In this document: in pieces, positions 27,713-37,121 of the stretch
Numbering within the stretch: the first letter of the stretch is position 1
How the letters are laid out: the number at the start of each line of letters is the position of its first letter
Assembly: GCF_963921845.1 (NCBI RefSeq)
Contig: NZ_CAWUGZ010000130.1
Location: forward strand, 4,243-68,242
DNA length: 64,000 nucleotides
Source: Commensalibacter sp963921845
GTDB taxonomy: Bacteria > Pseudomonadota > Alphaproteobacteria > Acetobacterales > Acetobacteraceae
Reading direction: 5' to 3'
Program-made: the position numbers and the translations under genes
Notes under the pieces: model-generated
The model's database searches: none
What the model saw: only the letters and a program-made list of their open reading frames with translations
Told to the model about the DNA's origin: nothing

Positions 27713-28162
27713 ATGGTATTAAGACAAGACCGCGCCATCATCGCTGTTTTAATTATGACAGATGTCGCCTTTTATTCGAATCGGAATCATGCAATAAACG
27801 CGGCAGATATCTCGCAACGAACGAATTTACCTAAAAGAAGTATCGAGCCCATTTTACAACTTTTATCTAAAGCAAAAATTCTTACCAGTATTCGCGGCCC
27901 CCATGGGGGGTATCATCTTTCAAGGCCAAAACGATTAATTACCGTAGCAGACATTATTCAAGCCATCACTTTAGAAGAAAAAGAGAAATACCAAGAAATT
28001 TCTTCTGTATTGCACCTGCAGGTTATTAAACCTTTCTGGGAAAAAATTGATCAAAAAATTCTGACGGAATTTTCTAAAACAACCTTACAAGATTTAACAA
28101 AAACAGCAGAACAAAAAGGGATTAAAAAACCCAAACCTACCGCAATACATTTTTTCATTTAG
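27713..28162 (+). CDS. Rrf2-family transcriptional regulator without cysteines
   Basis: A 149 aa winged-helix protein. DISQRTNLPKRSIEPILQLLSKAKILTSIRGPHGGYHLSRP (about residues 30-70) is the Rrf2 helix-turn-helix and wing. The C-terminal half contains no Cys, so it cannot bind an IscR-type iron-sulfur cluster. The divergent position to cysK and the CymR precedent (a cysteine-metabolism Rrf2 regulator in Bacillus) suggest control of cysteine synthesis. That role is inference. A downstream 11-bp inverted repeat starts at its stop codon. Confidence 0.88.
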   Translation: MVLRQDRAIIAVLIMTDVAFYSNRNHAINAADISQRTNLPKRSIEPILQLLSKAKILTSIRGPHGGYHLSRPKRLITVADIIQAITLEEKEKYQEISSVLHLQVIKPFWEKIDQKILTEFSKTTLQDLTKTAEQKGIKKPKPTAIHFFI

Positions 28163-28192
28163 TATCTTAAAACTCTTTAAATTTTAAGATAC
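28162..28192. terminator. Perfect inverted repeat between convergent genes
   Basis: GTATCTTAAAA at 28162-28172 pairs exactly with TTTTAAGATAC at 28182-28192 across a nine-base loop. It lies between the ends of the Rrf2 gene and the lipoprotein gene. Neither side has a strong T-run outside the stem, so a two-way terminator is likely but not certain. Confidence 0.5.
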
Positions 28193-28199
28193 ACAAAAA

Positions 28200-28760
28200 C
28201 TAGTTCATATTCTTTTTCTTGGTTCTAGAAACAGCTCTTTTTCTATGGTTTCTGTTTGTTTTAGCTTTGGACGTTGATGTATCGGGTTTTGTTTCTACCA
28301 CGGGTTTTGGTAAGGGAACCCCAGTGTTATCTACGGTTACACTAACACTAAGCGGCGTTTTTACTGTGTCGTCTTTGCTTATAAGTACAGCCACAAACTG
28401 GTCTGTTCCTGCATAAGCAGTCGTTGGCGTATAGCGTATATAGGTACGATTATCATAATTATAAATAAACGTTTTTCCGTGTTCTGGTAACGTGGTCACA
28501 CCAAAAGATTGATAGGCCCCTTTTGGATTAGGTGTCTCTACTGTAAATTCGCACTGCCCCTCGTCACTGCGTACTTTCATTTCAGTTTTCAAACTACCAT
28601 CTTGATTTTTAACAATAGGCGTTACAGTGCATACAGCGGACCGTTTATCGTATTTAAAAGGATTATTAATTTCACGATCGGGCGCTATTACTGCTGGATG
28701 CTGACAAGCTACCAAAACAAATCCGAATGTAACCGTAACTAAAGAGAATTGAAATCTCAC
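28200..28760 (-). CDS. Lipoprotein with one bacterial Ig-like domain and a basic tail
   Basis: A 186 aa exported protein with a GTG start and a GGGGG ribosome-binding site. A lipobox LVAC puts the acylated Cys at residue 19. The middle (about residues 70-145) has TLPEHGKT and YIRYTPTTAYAGTDQF, matching the PxHGT...YTPxxxYxGTDSF pattern of bacterial Ig-like domains in adhesins. The last 30 residues are rich in Lys and Arg (RNHRKRAVSRTKKK). No partner gene is adjacent on this strand. The neighbouring gene (29192) also encodes an exported protein with a basic tail. Function unknown. Confidence 0.7.
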   Translation of the reverse strand: MRFQFSLVTVTFGFVLVACQHPAVIAPDREINNPFKYDKRSAVCTVTPIVKNQDGSLKTEMKVRSDEGQCEFTVETPNPKGAYQSFGVTTLPEHGKTFIYNYDNRTYIRYTPTTAYAGTDQFVAVLISKDDTVKTPLSVSVTVDNTGVPLPKPVVETKPDTSTSKAKTNRNHRKRAVSRTKKKNMN

Positions 28761-29191
28761 GAATGGACCCCCATTAACTTAAACAAAATGATAAATACGA
28801 TGCATAAGCATACAATTACCGCAAGCCGTTGAACACAACTTTAATACTTATCTATGATAAAATAAATAGATTTTAAAACGAACCGCAATTTATATAATTT
28901 TAAAAAATCTAATTTACGAATCGAGAATTAAAAAAACTTTTAAATAGAATTTAATAGTGTTTTTGTAATAAAATTGGCTATTTAGGTTATGACTTAAGGA
29001 TAATAAGAATTAAAATTTTAAATATTGCATAATATGATATATTTGCTATACCCAAAATCTAATTACTTTATAAGTCATAAGCTTAAAGTACTATAGAGAA
29101 CAAAGATTAATGTAAACGCATCTTGGTAAACAAATTTGTTTTTTGTTTTCGACCTCTATACCTTTTACCCATATCCGATTTGGAGAATTCG
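28761..29191. other. AT-rich spacer between two divergent small exported-protein genes
   Basis: About 430 very AT-rich bases separate divergent genes. I see no RNA gene, no strong hairpin and no clear promoter pair in it. Confidence 0.5.
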
Positions 29192-29731
29192 ATGTCTCTT
29201 TTAACAAAACATGCTTTATGTGGATTAATTTTTGCTGGTCTTTTTTTTAGCAGTTCAAGTTTTGCTAGTTCAACCTGCAAGATCTCTCCTACACATCAAT
29301 CGTTTAATGTTGAAGGATTGAAAAGCGAGTTAATGGTAACTGCGTTATCCTGCCAAGCCCAAGATAAATATAATGGGTTTATTGGACAGTTTAGATCCGT
29401 AATTAACGAAGAACAAGATAAACTCAAAATACTTTTTCGAAAAAATTACGGAAGAAGGGCACAAAAAGAACAAGATGACTATATAACTCAACTTGCCAAC
29501 GTACAATCTTCTGAAGGGTTAAAAGCAGGAACTATATTTTGTCGCCAACGTGTTAATATGTTTGATGAAATTAAACCTCTAAAGACCGCAGAAGAATTAT
29601 CTGAATACGCTGATGCTAAAAATATTATGCAACCCGCTTCGGTTGAAGTTTGCGAAGCCCCTTCGGTCGTCAAATCAAAAACAGGTCGCAAAAGACATAT
29701 TACCCGACACAAGGTTGCGAAAAAACATTAA
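29192..29731 (+). CDS. Small exported protein with four cysteines and a basic tail
   Basis: A 179 aa protein whose start at 29192 is set by GGAG seven bases upstream and by the signal peptide that then begins the protein (hydrophobic to about residue 27, cleavage near FAS-ST). The mature part has four Cys, enough for two disulfides, and VEGLKSELMVTALSC and DDYITQLANVQSSEGLKAG, which I recall from unnamed acetic acid bacterial proteins. The last 20 residues are Lys/Arg/His-rich. No domain is recognised, and no function can be assigned. A longer frame opening at 29123 has no support. Confidence 0.7.
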   Translation: MSLLTKHALCGLIFAGLFFSSSSFASSTCKISPTHQSFNVEGLKSELMVTALSCQAQDKYNGFIGQFRSVINEEQDKLKILFRKNYGRRAQKEQDDYITQLANVQSSEGLKAGTIFCRQRVNMFDEIKPLKTAEELSEYADAKNIMQPASVEVCEAPSVVKSKTGRKRHITRHKVAKKH

Positions 29732-29809
29732 AAAATAAACAATTAGAAGTCATCGTTTTAAAGAAAATGAATGTCATCACACCGTTTTTTTATGGAATAC
29801 TTTTAAATA

Positions 29810-31837
29810 ATGAATGATTTATTTTCTTTAACTCAACAAGGCAAACCAAAAACAAACAAACAAAAAGCGCACCCATCGCAGCCTGAGGCATATAAAAAAG
29901 ACAGCTATGATGCTAAGGACATTGAGGTTTTAGAAGGATTAGAACCTGTCCGTCGCAGGCCTGGCATGTATATTGGCGGAACCAACGAAACGGCTTACCA
30001 TCACCTTGCAGCAGAAGTTTTGGACAACGCGATGGATGAGGCAGTAGAAGGCTTTGCGAATAAAATTGAAGTCAAACTCGAAGCGGGTAATAAACTTACT
30101 GTCCGAGACAATGGTAGAGGCATCCCCGTTGATCTTCACCCAAAATATAAAAATAAGTCCGCATTAGAAGTTATTATGACCACGCTACATGCGGGAGGAA
30201 AATTTTCGAACAAAGTTTACAATACGGCTGGAGGCCTACATGGCGTTGGTTCTTCTGTTGTTAATGCATTATCCTCTTGGATGGAGGTTGAGGTTGCACG
30301 TGATCGAACTGTATGGAAACAAACTTACTCCAAAGGGTTGCCGACTTCATCTCTTGAAAAAATGGGGGTTGTGCTTAATCGAAGAGGAACTCAAATAAGT
30401 TTTATTCCCGATAATCAAATATTTGGCGATATACATTTTGATCCTCAACGACTTTACACCCTATGCCGTTCCAAAGCCTTTTTGTTTAAAGGGGTTACAA
30501 TTCTCTGGTCTTGTGAAAAACAGCTCATTGCAAACAACGCTACGCCTACAGAGGCAGTTTTGCATTTTCCAAATGGCCTAGAAGACAGTCTAAAGGAAGA
30601 AATTGAAACCGATTTTCTCATCTGTCCTATATGGTCTGAAGATGTACAGCTCCCTACTGATGCCCTAGGAAATCCTACAGGACGCATCGAATGGTCTATT
30701 GCCTGGCTTGAAAAAAGCGTACCTTCGCTTTCTTCATTTTGTAATACGATCCCGACTCCTTTAGGGGGCACGCATGAACAAGGATTAAAAAATGCTTTAC
30801 TAAAAGGCATACGATCGTGGGGAGAGCAACGTTCAATTAAACGTATAGGAATTATCACTTCGGAAGACATCCTTAACTCTATTTGTGCCAAACTCTCTAT
30901 TTTTATCCACACGCCTGAATTCCAAGGGCAAACAAAAGAAAAATTGAGCTCGAAAGAAACCGTTAAATTAGTTGAAACCGCTATCGGGGATAGACTTGAC
31001 CATTGGTTTGCGGCCGATCCCAGTCAAGCCGATACGTTATTGTCCGCCATTCTTGAAAAAGCAGAAGAGCGATTAAAACGTAAAGAAAACAGAGATATAC
31101 AAAGAAAAAGTGCAACCAAACGTTTAAGGTTACCTGGGAAACTCACAGATTGCACCCAAGAAAATTCCACTTCAACGGAAATATTTCTTGTAGAAGGAGA
31201 CTCAGCAGGAGGATCCGCTAAACAAGCCAGAAACAGGGAAACGCAAGCCATTTTACCCTTAAGAGGTAAAATATTAAATGTGGCCAGTGCTTCAAACCAA
31301 AAACTTAACAATAATCAAGAATTAAAAGACCTAATCGAAGCATTAGGTTGCGGAACGGGTACGCATTTTAATATTTCCAAATTAAGATATGGTCGCATCA
31401 TCATTATGACGGATGCGGATGTCGACGGAGCGCACATCGCTTCATTGCTCATGACATTTTTTTATCAAGAACTTCCTGAACTTGTAAACCAAGGTAAAAT
31501 TTTTCTTGCTCAGCCTCCCCTTTATCGATTAACACAAAGCGGAAAAAATATTTACGCAATGAACGATAAGGATAAAGAGGTTAAATTAAAAAAACTTAGT
31601 CGTAATCAAGCTAAAATAGAGGTTTCACGTTTTAAAGGTCTGGGGGAAATGCCACCAAAAGATTTAAAAGAAACCACAATGGATCCAAACCATCGTATAT
31701 TATTAAGAGTACTGATTGCTCAAGAAGACAGAAAAAATACAGAGTTATGCGTTTCCAATCTAATGGGGCGCCGATCAGAAATGAGGTTTCAATTTATACA
31801 ACAACACGCTGAATCATTTGAAAATATAGACATTTAA
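29810..31837 (+). CDS. parE: DNA topoisomerase IV subunit B
   Basis: ATPase subunit that, with ParC, decatenates daughter chromosomes. The 675 aa protein has the GHKL motifs EVLDNAMDE (about 68-76), DNGRGIP and GGLHGVG, and the TOPRIM motifs EGDSAGG and DADVDGAHI. The length and the absence of the GyrB insertion fit ParE rather than GyrB. parC is not in the window. It is convergent with fumC, and the ribosome-binding site is weak. Confidence 0.92.
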   Translation: MNDLFSLTQQGKPKTNKQKAHPSQPEAYKKDSYDAKDIEVLEGLEPVRRRPGMYIGGTNETAYHHLAAEVLDNAMDEAVEGFANKIEVKLEAGNKLTVRDNGRGIPVDLHPKYKNKSALEVIMTTLHAGGKFSNKVYNTAGGLHGVGSSVVNALSSWMEVEVARDRTVWKQTYSKGLPTSSLEKMGVVLNRRGTQISFIPDNQIFGDIHFDPQRLYTLCRSKAFLFKGVTILWSCEKQLIANNATPTEAVLHFPNGLEDSLKEEIETDFLICPIWSEDVQLPTDALGNPTGRIEWSIAWLEKSVPSLSSFCNTIPTPLGGTHEQGLKNALLKGIRSWGEQRSIKRIGIITSEDILNSICAKLSIFIHTPEFQGQTKEKLSSKETVKLVETAIGDRLDHWFAADPSQADTLLSAILEKAEERLKRKENRDIQRKSATKRLRLPGKLTDCTQENSTSTEIFLVEGDSAGGSAKQARNRETQAILPLRGKILNVASASNQKLNNNQELKDLIEALGCGTGTHFNISKLRYGRIIIMTDADVDGAHIASLLMTFFYQELPELVNQGKIFLAQPPLYRLTQSGKNIYAMNDKDKEVKLKKLSRNQAKIEVSRFKGLGEMPPKDLKETTMDPNHRILLRVLIAQEDRKNTELCVSNLMGRRSEMRFQFIQQHAESFENIDI

Positions 31838-31991
31838 TTATCAATATATTCTTTAAAATCAAGGGATTAAATATATTAACATATCAAATGTTCGCTCATG
31901 TTCTTTTATTACTAACAACAATGTATGCATAAAACCTTTCCTTACCACATTGGATGAACTTACTTTATTTTAAAGCTTCTTTTAAACACGT

Positions 31992-33443
31992 TTAAGCACC
32001 TTTAACACCATGACCGGCCATCAATGTTGGGTTAATCAATTGATCAAATTGATTTTCCGTTAGCAATCCTGACTGAAGGGCTGCTTGTTTTAAATTTAAA
32101 TTTTTGTCCCTTCCAAGGCGCGCAATTTCAGCAGCGCCATCGTAACCCACTACAGGAGCCAAAGCCGTAACCAACATCAAGGAGTGATCCACATAATATT
32201 GAATTTTCTTTTCATTTAATGTTGTTCCTTCAATTAAAAATTTTCGAAAAGATTTGCTCATATCCGCTAGCAAACGGCAAGCATGTAGAACATTTGTAAC
32301 CACCATAGGTCGAGTCACGTTAAGTTGAAAATTACCTTGCAGGCCAGCCATAGCCACCGCAACGTCTAAACCGATGACATGCGTGCAAACCATAATCATA
32401 GCTTCGCATTGCGTAGGGTTGACTTTTCCAGGCATAATAGAGGATCCTGGCTCGTTATCAGGTAGATGCAATTCACCAAGGCCACAGCAAGGTCCAGAAG
32501 CTAGCCAGCGAATATCATTCGCAATTTTTATAAGAACAGTGGCAAGACCTCTGAGTGAAGCCATAATGGAAACCATTGCATCGACGCTCGATAACGCAGC
32601 AAATTTGTTGGGTGCCGTAACGAATGGGTACGAGGTCAATTTTGCAATTTTATTTGCAATGGCGTTAGAAAATCCTTTAGGTGCATTTAGGCCAGTGCCA
32701 ACCGCTGTGCCACCTGCGGCTAACTTAAACAACCCCTTTTCAGCTTTTTTAATGCCACGAATACTGCATTTCAACTGATATGCCCAACCAGACCATTCTT
32801 GACCAACCGTTAAAGGTACCGCGTCTTGCAAGTGCGTTCTGCCAATTTTAACAACCTTGGACCACACTTCAGCTTTGCCTTCAATGCAGGCCACCAGTTG
32901 ATTAAGTTCCGGGAAAAGATGCTTTTCCAACGCTAAGACGGTAGACACATGCATAACGGTAGGAAAACTATCATTGGACGATTGCCCCATATTCACGTGA
33001 TCATTAGGATGAACTGGAATTTTACTTCCTATTTTCCCTCCAAGCAGCTGAATCGCTCTATTGGCAATCACTTCATTTACATTCATATTGGTTTGTGTGC
33101 CAGACCCCGTTTGCCAAACACATAGAGGAAAATTCTCGTCCAACCACCCTTTTTCTACTTCGAGAGAAGCCTGAATAATGGCCTTTGCTTTTGTATTATC
33201 TAAACGGCCAGCTTCCTTATTTACGCGTGCAGCAGCATTTTTGATAATACCGTATGTGTGATAAACATTTTTGGGCATTTTATCGTCGGCAATATTGAAA
33301 TGATAAAGCGAACGTTGCGTTTGCGCGCCCCAGTAACGGTCAGCGGGGACTTTAATTTTACCCAGGCTATCGCTTTCTGTTCGAAAACCTCTTCTGTTAA
33401 GTCCGAGTGGAATAGAACCCTTAAAGAGTGAACGATTGACCAT
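31992..33443 (-). CDS. fumC: Fumarate hydratase, class II
   Basis: Interconverts fumarate and malate in the citric acid cycle without an iron-sulfur cluster. The 483 aa protein has the family signature GSSIMPGKVNPTQCE and the substrate-site GSGTQTNMN and HPNDHVN. I use the ATG at 33443, six bases after AGGA; a TTG at 33449 is less likely. About 20 N-terminal residues precede the usual start. It follows nuoM on the same strand after 120 bases. Confidence 0.95.
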   Translation of the reverse strand: MVNRSLFKGSIPLGLNRRGFRTESDSLGKIKVPADRYWGAQTQRSLYHFNIADDKMPKNVYHTYGIIKNAAARVNKEAGRLDNTKAKAIIQASLEVEKGWLDENFPLCVWQTGSGTQTNMNVNEVIANRAIQLLGGKIGSKIPVHPNDHVNMGQSSNDSFPTVMHVSTVLALEKHLFPELNQLVACIEGKAEVWSKVVKIGRTHLQDAVPLTVGQEWSGWAYQLKCSIRGIKKAEKGLFKLAAGGTAVGTGLNAPKGFSNAIANKIAKLTSYPFVTAPNKFAALSSVDAMVSIMASLRGLATVLIKIANDIRWLASGPCCGLGELHLPDNEPGSSIMPGKVNPTQCEAMIMVCTHVIGLDVAVAMAGLQGNFQLNVTRPMVVTNVLHACRLLADMSKSFRKFLIEGTTLNEKKIQYYVDHSLMLVTALAPVVGYDGAAEIARLGRDKNLNLKQAALQSGLLTENQFDQLINPTLMAGHGVKGA

Positions 33444-33563
33444 AAGCAATCCTTACGCAATGAGAGTTAAACCGCATTCATTATACGAAGAAAACCCTCT
33501 CAATCCAACGATTAAGAATAAAAAGCGTAAAGAGGTAAAGAGAATTAGAGAGACGATAAATTT

Positions 33564-35108
33564 TTAGCGAAGAGGAATTCCATCGCCTAATTCAACATGT
33601 GAAACAACAATAGGTTTCGTTGAGGAGGTCAAAAGCGGCATAGGTTGTGACCCTATAAATGAGTGCACTACAGGATTAAATACAGATAAAAAACTGATTG
33701 GATAAATACCCATCCATAAGGTAATTAAAGCTAAAGGAACTAAGATGGATAATTCTCTTAAACTAAGATCACGCATTTGAACAACTGCTGGTTTCAATAC
33801 ACGACCAAAAAGAATTTTTCGATAAAAGATCAGGGTATAAATCGCCCCTAAGACCATTGTCGATCCACCCAGTATAGCTATCCAAAATGAAACTTTTAAG
33901 GCGCCTATCATGATAAGCAATTCACCAACAAAAGCTCCCGTTCCAGGCAAGCCAATGTTAGCCATGATAAACACCATTGCAAGTAAAGCCAAATTGGGCA
34001 TTTGCTTGGCTATACCACCAAAATCATCAATTGAGCGCGTTTTAGCCCTGTACGTTATGGCAGCAACGCATAAAAATAAAGCCGCAATAACAATACCATG
34101 GGAAATCATCTGCATTAAAGCACCGCTCATACCCTCAGCAGTAAAGGAAAATAGACCAATAGCGATTAATCCCATATGTGAAAACGAGGCATAGGCAATT
34201 GTTTTTTTTACGTCATGTTGTGAAAATGCAATAATGGCTCCATAAATAACAGCAACCACACCCAAACTCATAATGAAAATTGAAAATCGATGAGACGCTT
34301 GAGGTAGAAGAAAAATACAAAATCTTAACAAACCATAGGCACCTGCCTTAGACATAACTCCAGCCACCAAAAGAGTGGTCGGAGCAGGGCCTTCAACATA
34401 CGTTCGAGGCAGCCATGCGTGCAAAGGAAACAAAGGTAATTTTACACCAAATGCTACAATAAATCCTAGCAATAGCCAGCCTTGTGCAATCGGCGAAAAA
34501 TTTTGTTGCATTAAGACAGGAAGATCCGTTGTGCCGGTATACGCCCACATCCACAGAATTCCTATCAGAAGAAAAAGTGAACCGGTGAACGTAAAAAGAA
34601 AAAATTGTAACGAAGCAAAAATTCGTTTTGGTCCCCCCCAAATCCCAATCAAAAACGTGCTCGGAATCAGCGTTGTTTCGTAAAAACAATAAAAAACCAC
34701 CATGTCTAACGCAGAAAATAACCCAACTAATGCCGTTTCGAGTAGTAAAACTGCAATCATATATTCGCGTATGCGATCGGTTATCATCTGCCAAGCCGCT
34801 AAAACAGCAATAAGGGTAAGCAACGTCGATAAGATAATGAAAAATAAACTAATACCATCCACACCAACGTGATAGGAAACTCCATAACCCGACAACCAAA
34901 CACTTTGATAAGCAAATTGATAGCCAAGATGGGAAGGATTGAACCTATTCCAAAGTATCATGGATAGCCCGAAGACAATCACACTTGTCCATAAACCTAT
35001 CCAACGGGACGCACGTGCAACCTCTTCGTAAGATCCACGCATAAGAAATATAACGAATGCTCCCAACAAGGGTAAATACGTTATCGAGGTGAGTAATACA
35101 GAATGCAC
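33564..35108 (-). CDS. nuoM: NADH-quinone oxidoreductase subunit M, isolated from other nuo genes
   Basis: Antiporter-like membrane subunit of complex I. The 514 aa polytopic protein keeps the key charged residues: Glu144 in CFYETTLIP, Lys223 in VKLPLFPLHAWLP, Lys254 in MSKAGAYG and Glu396 in FVGELLIMIG, matching Glu144, Lys234, Lys265 and Glu407 of E. coli. VDGISLFF and DVKKTIAYASFSHMG identify NuoM rather than Mrp or hydrogenase relatives. The start is GTG with a GTGAGA upstream. Unexpectedly, nuoL and nuoN are not beside it; mutL precedes it and fumC follows. Confidence 0.88.
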   Translation of the reverse strand: MHSVLLTSITYLPLLGAFVIFLMRGSYEEVARASRWIGLWTSVIVFGLSMILWNRFNPSHLGYQFAYQSVWLSGYGVSYHVGVDGISLFFIILSTLLTLIAVLAAWQMITDRIREYMIAVLLLETALVGLFSALDMVVFYCFYETTLIPSTFLIGIWGGPKRIFASLQFFLFTFTGSLFLLIGILWMWAYTGTTDLPVLMQQNFSPIAQGWLLLGFIVAFGVKLPLFPLHAWLPRTYVEGPAPTTLLVAGVMSKAGAYGLLRFCIFLLPQASHRFSIFIMSLGVVAVIYGAIIAFSQHDVKKTIAYASFSHMGLIAIGLFSFTAEGMSGALMQMISHGIVIAALFLCVAAITYRAKTRSIDDFGGIAKQMPNLALLAMVFIMANIGLPGTGAFVGELLIMIGALKVSFWIAILGGSTMVLGAIYTLIFYRKILFGRVLKPAVVQMRDLSLRELSILVPLALITLWMGIYPISFLSVFNPVVHSFIGSQPMPLLTSSTKPIVVSHVELGDGIPLR

Positions 35109-35227
35109 GGTGTTCTCACTTTTTTAATTGAACAAGCGCTACAATAACAGATTATATACAACGTTCTAAAACAATTGCCCAGAACTGATTTCGAACTACA
35201 TGAGTAAAGCTTGGGCAAGATTATGGA

Positions 35228-37084
35228 TTAAGATCGCCCGAAAAGTTTCTCAAGATCTTGTTTGGACCATTTTAACCATGTTGGCCTTCCATGAGAACAT
35301 GTCCCAGCCTTTGGGGTTAGCTCCATTTGTCTTAATAAAGAATTCATTTCTTCCGCTTTTAAGACACGACCTGCTCTCACACTGTGATGACAAGCTATGC
35401 GTGCCAATATGGCGTCTAAACGGTTATGCAGCGCGTCAGTTTCGTGGGGGCTTGCTTGTTCATCCACTTCCAATTCCTCAGCCAAATCTTTAAGTAAAAG
35501 ATAGGCAGAAATTGATCCTAAGACTTGTGGCAGGGCACGGACAATAAGGGATTGACCCCCAAAAAACTCTATTTCTATCCCCAAATCCAACAAGCTTTCT
35601 TTAAAAGCTAACAAACGCGAAAGCTGACTTTCTGTAAATTCTAAAACTTCTGGTATTAAAAGCGCTTGAGAAGCTATACCATTTTCTAAATACTGCTTCC
35701 TCAAAATTTCGTGAGTTAATCTTTCATGGGCAGCATGCTGATCCACAATAACAAACTCGTTTTTTTCAGTCACGGACAAAATATATGTTTTGAAAATTTG
35801 AGCAACCGCTATCCCCAAAGTAAATCCATTTGGTGTTTGTTCAACAGATTTTATATTCATAACAGAGGAACTGCTGAGCGATTGAGCATCCCGAAATGAT
35901 AGTGATTCGCCTAGATTGGATAATTGTTCTTTGGTTTCGCTATTTGCAACAGAAGATTCGTTGACACCCATAGATTGAAAAGAGGGATATTGTATAGATG
36001 CCGATTTATGTTGAAACGAATGAGGGATAACGTGCAGCGATTCTGGATGAACCCCAGCATGACCCGCCCCTATAGCAAGGCTTTTTTGTATACTTGCAAT
36101 AATTAAAGAACGAACCGCTGCCTCATTAGCAAATCGCAATTCCATTTTAGCCGGATGAACATTCACGTCTATCTTATCCAAAGGAACTGACAAGAAGAGT
36201 GTAACCACAGGATGTCTTCCTCGTTCAAGAACATCTCTGTACCCCACCCTTACTGCGTTTTGCATCACAAGATCAATAACAGGGCGTTGATTAACCACAA
36301 GGACTTGCCCTGTTGTTGTAGAACGATTGACCGATGATGCCCCAATATAACCAGTTAGACGCAAGTCGTCTCTGACAAAATCTAAGGGAATAAGCTCTTC
36401 GCGTCGAACATCGGAAAAGAGTGCTAATATTCGCTCATGTTGCGATTGCATAGGTAAATTAAATATTGTTTTATCGTTCCGAATATAACAAAAAGAAACT
36501 TCGGGTCGCGCAACGGCTAATCTTTGTATCACCCCTTCACATCTTGATGTTTCGGCTCTCGAAGTTTTCAAAAATTTTCTTCGTGCAGGCGTTGAATAAA
36601 ATAAATCTTTTACTGTGACTTCTGTCCCTTTTATTCCTGCAGCAGGCATGGGTTCGCCCACTTTTCCACCATTGACGCATATCTGCCAAGCTTGTGAAGC
36701 GCCTTCACATCTGGATATAATGGATAAACGCGCTACGGAACCAATAGAAGGAAGTGCTTCCCCCCGAAACCCTAACGTCGCTATATGAATTAAATCATCC
36801 TCTATTATCTTAGAAGTACAATGACGTCCAACTGCTAATTTTAACTCTTCCGGTGACATACCATACCCATCATCGGTTACTTGCACACAATCGATACCCC
36901 CATTATCCAAACGAACACAAATTCTACGCGCTCGGGCATCCAAAGCGTTTTCAATCAATTCTTTAACAACAGCAGAAGGCCGTTCAACCACCTCTCCCGC
37001 AGCGATGAGGTTAATGGTGTGTTCCGATAACTGACGTATTTTTGTAGGGGTACGGATAGATCTTTCTTGTGTCATAACAGACAT
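35228..37084 (-). CDS. mutL: DNA mismatch repair protein MutL
   Basis: ATPase that couples mismatch recognition to strand incision. The 618 aa protein has the GHKL motifs ELIENALDARA, DDGYGMS and GFRGEALPSIGSVA. Its C-terminal domain carries the endonuclease motif DQHAAHERLTHE (about residues 447-458), fitting the DQHA(x)2E(x)4E form of nicking MutL proteins; together with ACHHSVRAG and CSHGRP this suggests an active nuclease, consistent with organisms that lack MutH. It sits between the BamF-type gene and nuoM on the same strand. Confidence 0.94.
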   Translation of the reverse strand: MSVMTQERSIRTPTKIRQLSEHTINLIAAGEVVERPSAVVKELIENALDARARRICVRLDNGGIDCVQVTDDGYGMSPEELKLAVGRHCTSKIIEDDLIHIATLGFRGEALPSIGSVARLSIISRCEGASQAWQICVNGGKVGEPMPAAGIKGTEVTVKDLFYSTPARRKFLKTSRAETSRCEGVIQRLAVARPEVSFCYIRNDKTIFNLPMQSQHERILALFSDVRREELIPLDFVRDDLRLTGYIGASSVNRSTTTGQVLVVNQRPVIDLVMQNAVRVGYRDVLERGRHPVVTLFLSVPLDKIDVNVHPAKMELRFANEAAVRSLIIASIQKSLAIGAGHAGVHPESLHVIPHSFQHKSASIQYPSFQSMGVNESSVANSETKEQLSNLGESLSFRDAQSLSSSSVMNIKSVEQTPNGFTLGIAVAQIFKTYILSVTEKNEFVIVDQHAAHERLTHEILRKQYLENGIASQALLIPEVLEFTESQLSRLLAFKESLLDLGIEIEFFGGQSLIVRALPQVLGSISAYLLLKDLAEELEVDEQASPHETDALHNRLDAILARIACHHSVRAGRVLKAEEMNSLLRQMELTPKAGTCSHGRPTWLKWSKQDLEKLFGRS

Positions 37085-37121
37085 CGTTGACTAATTATTT
37101 TATGTATTAAAATAAATTACT

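Noticed and set aside
29123..29191. Extended N-terminus of the four-cysteine exported protein
   Set aside because: A GGAG ribosome-binding site and a clean signal peptide support the start at 29192; the extension has neither.
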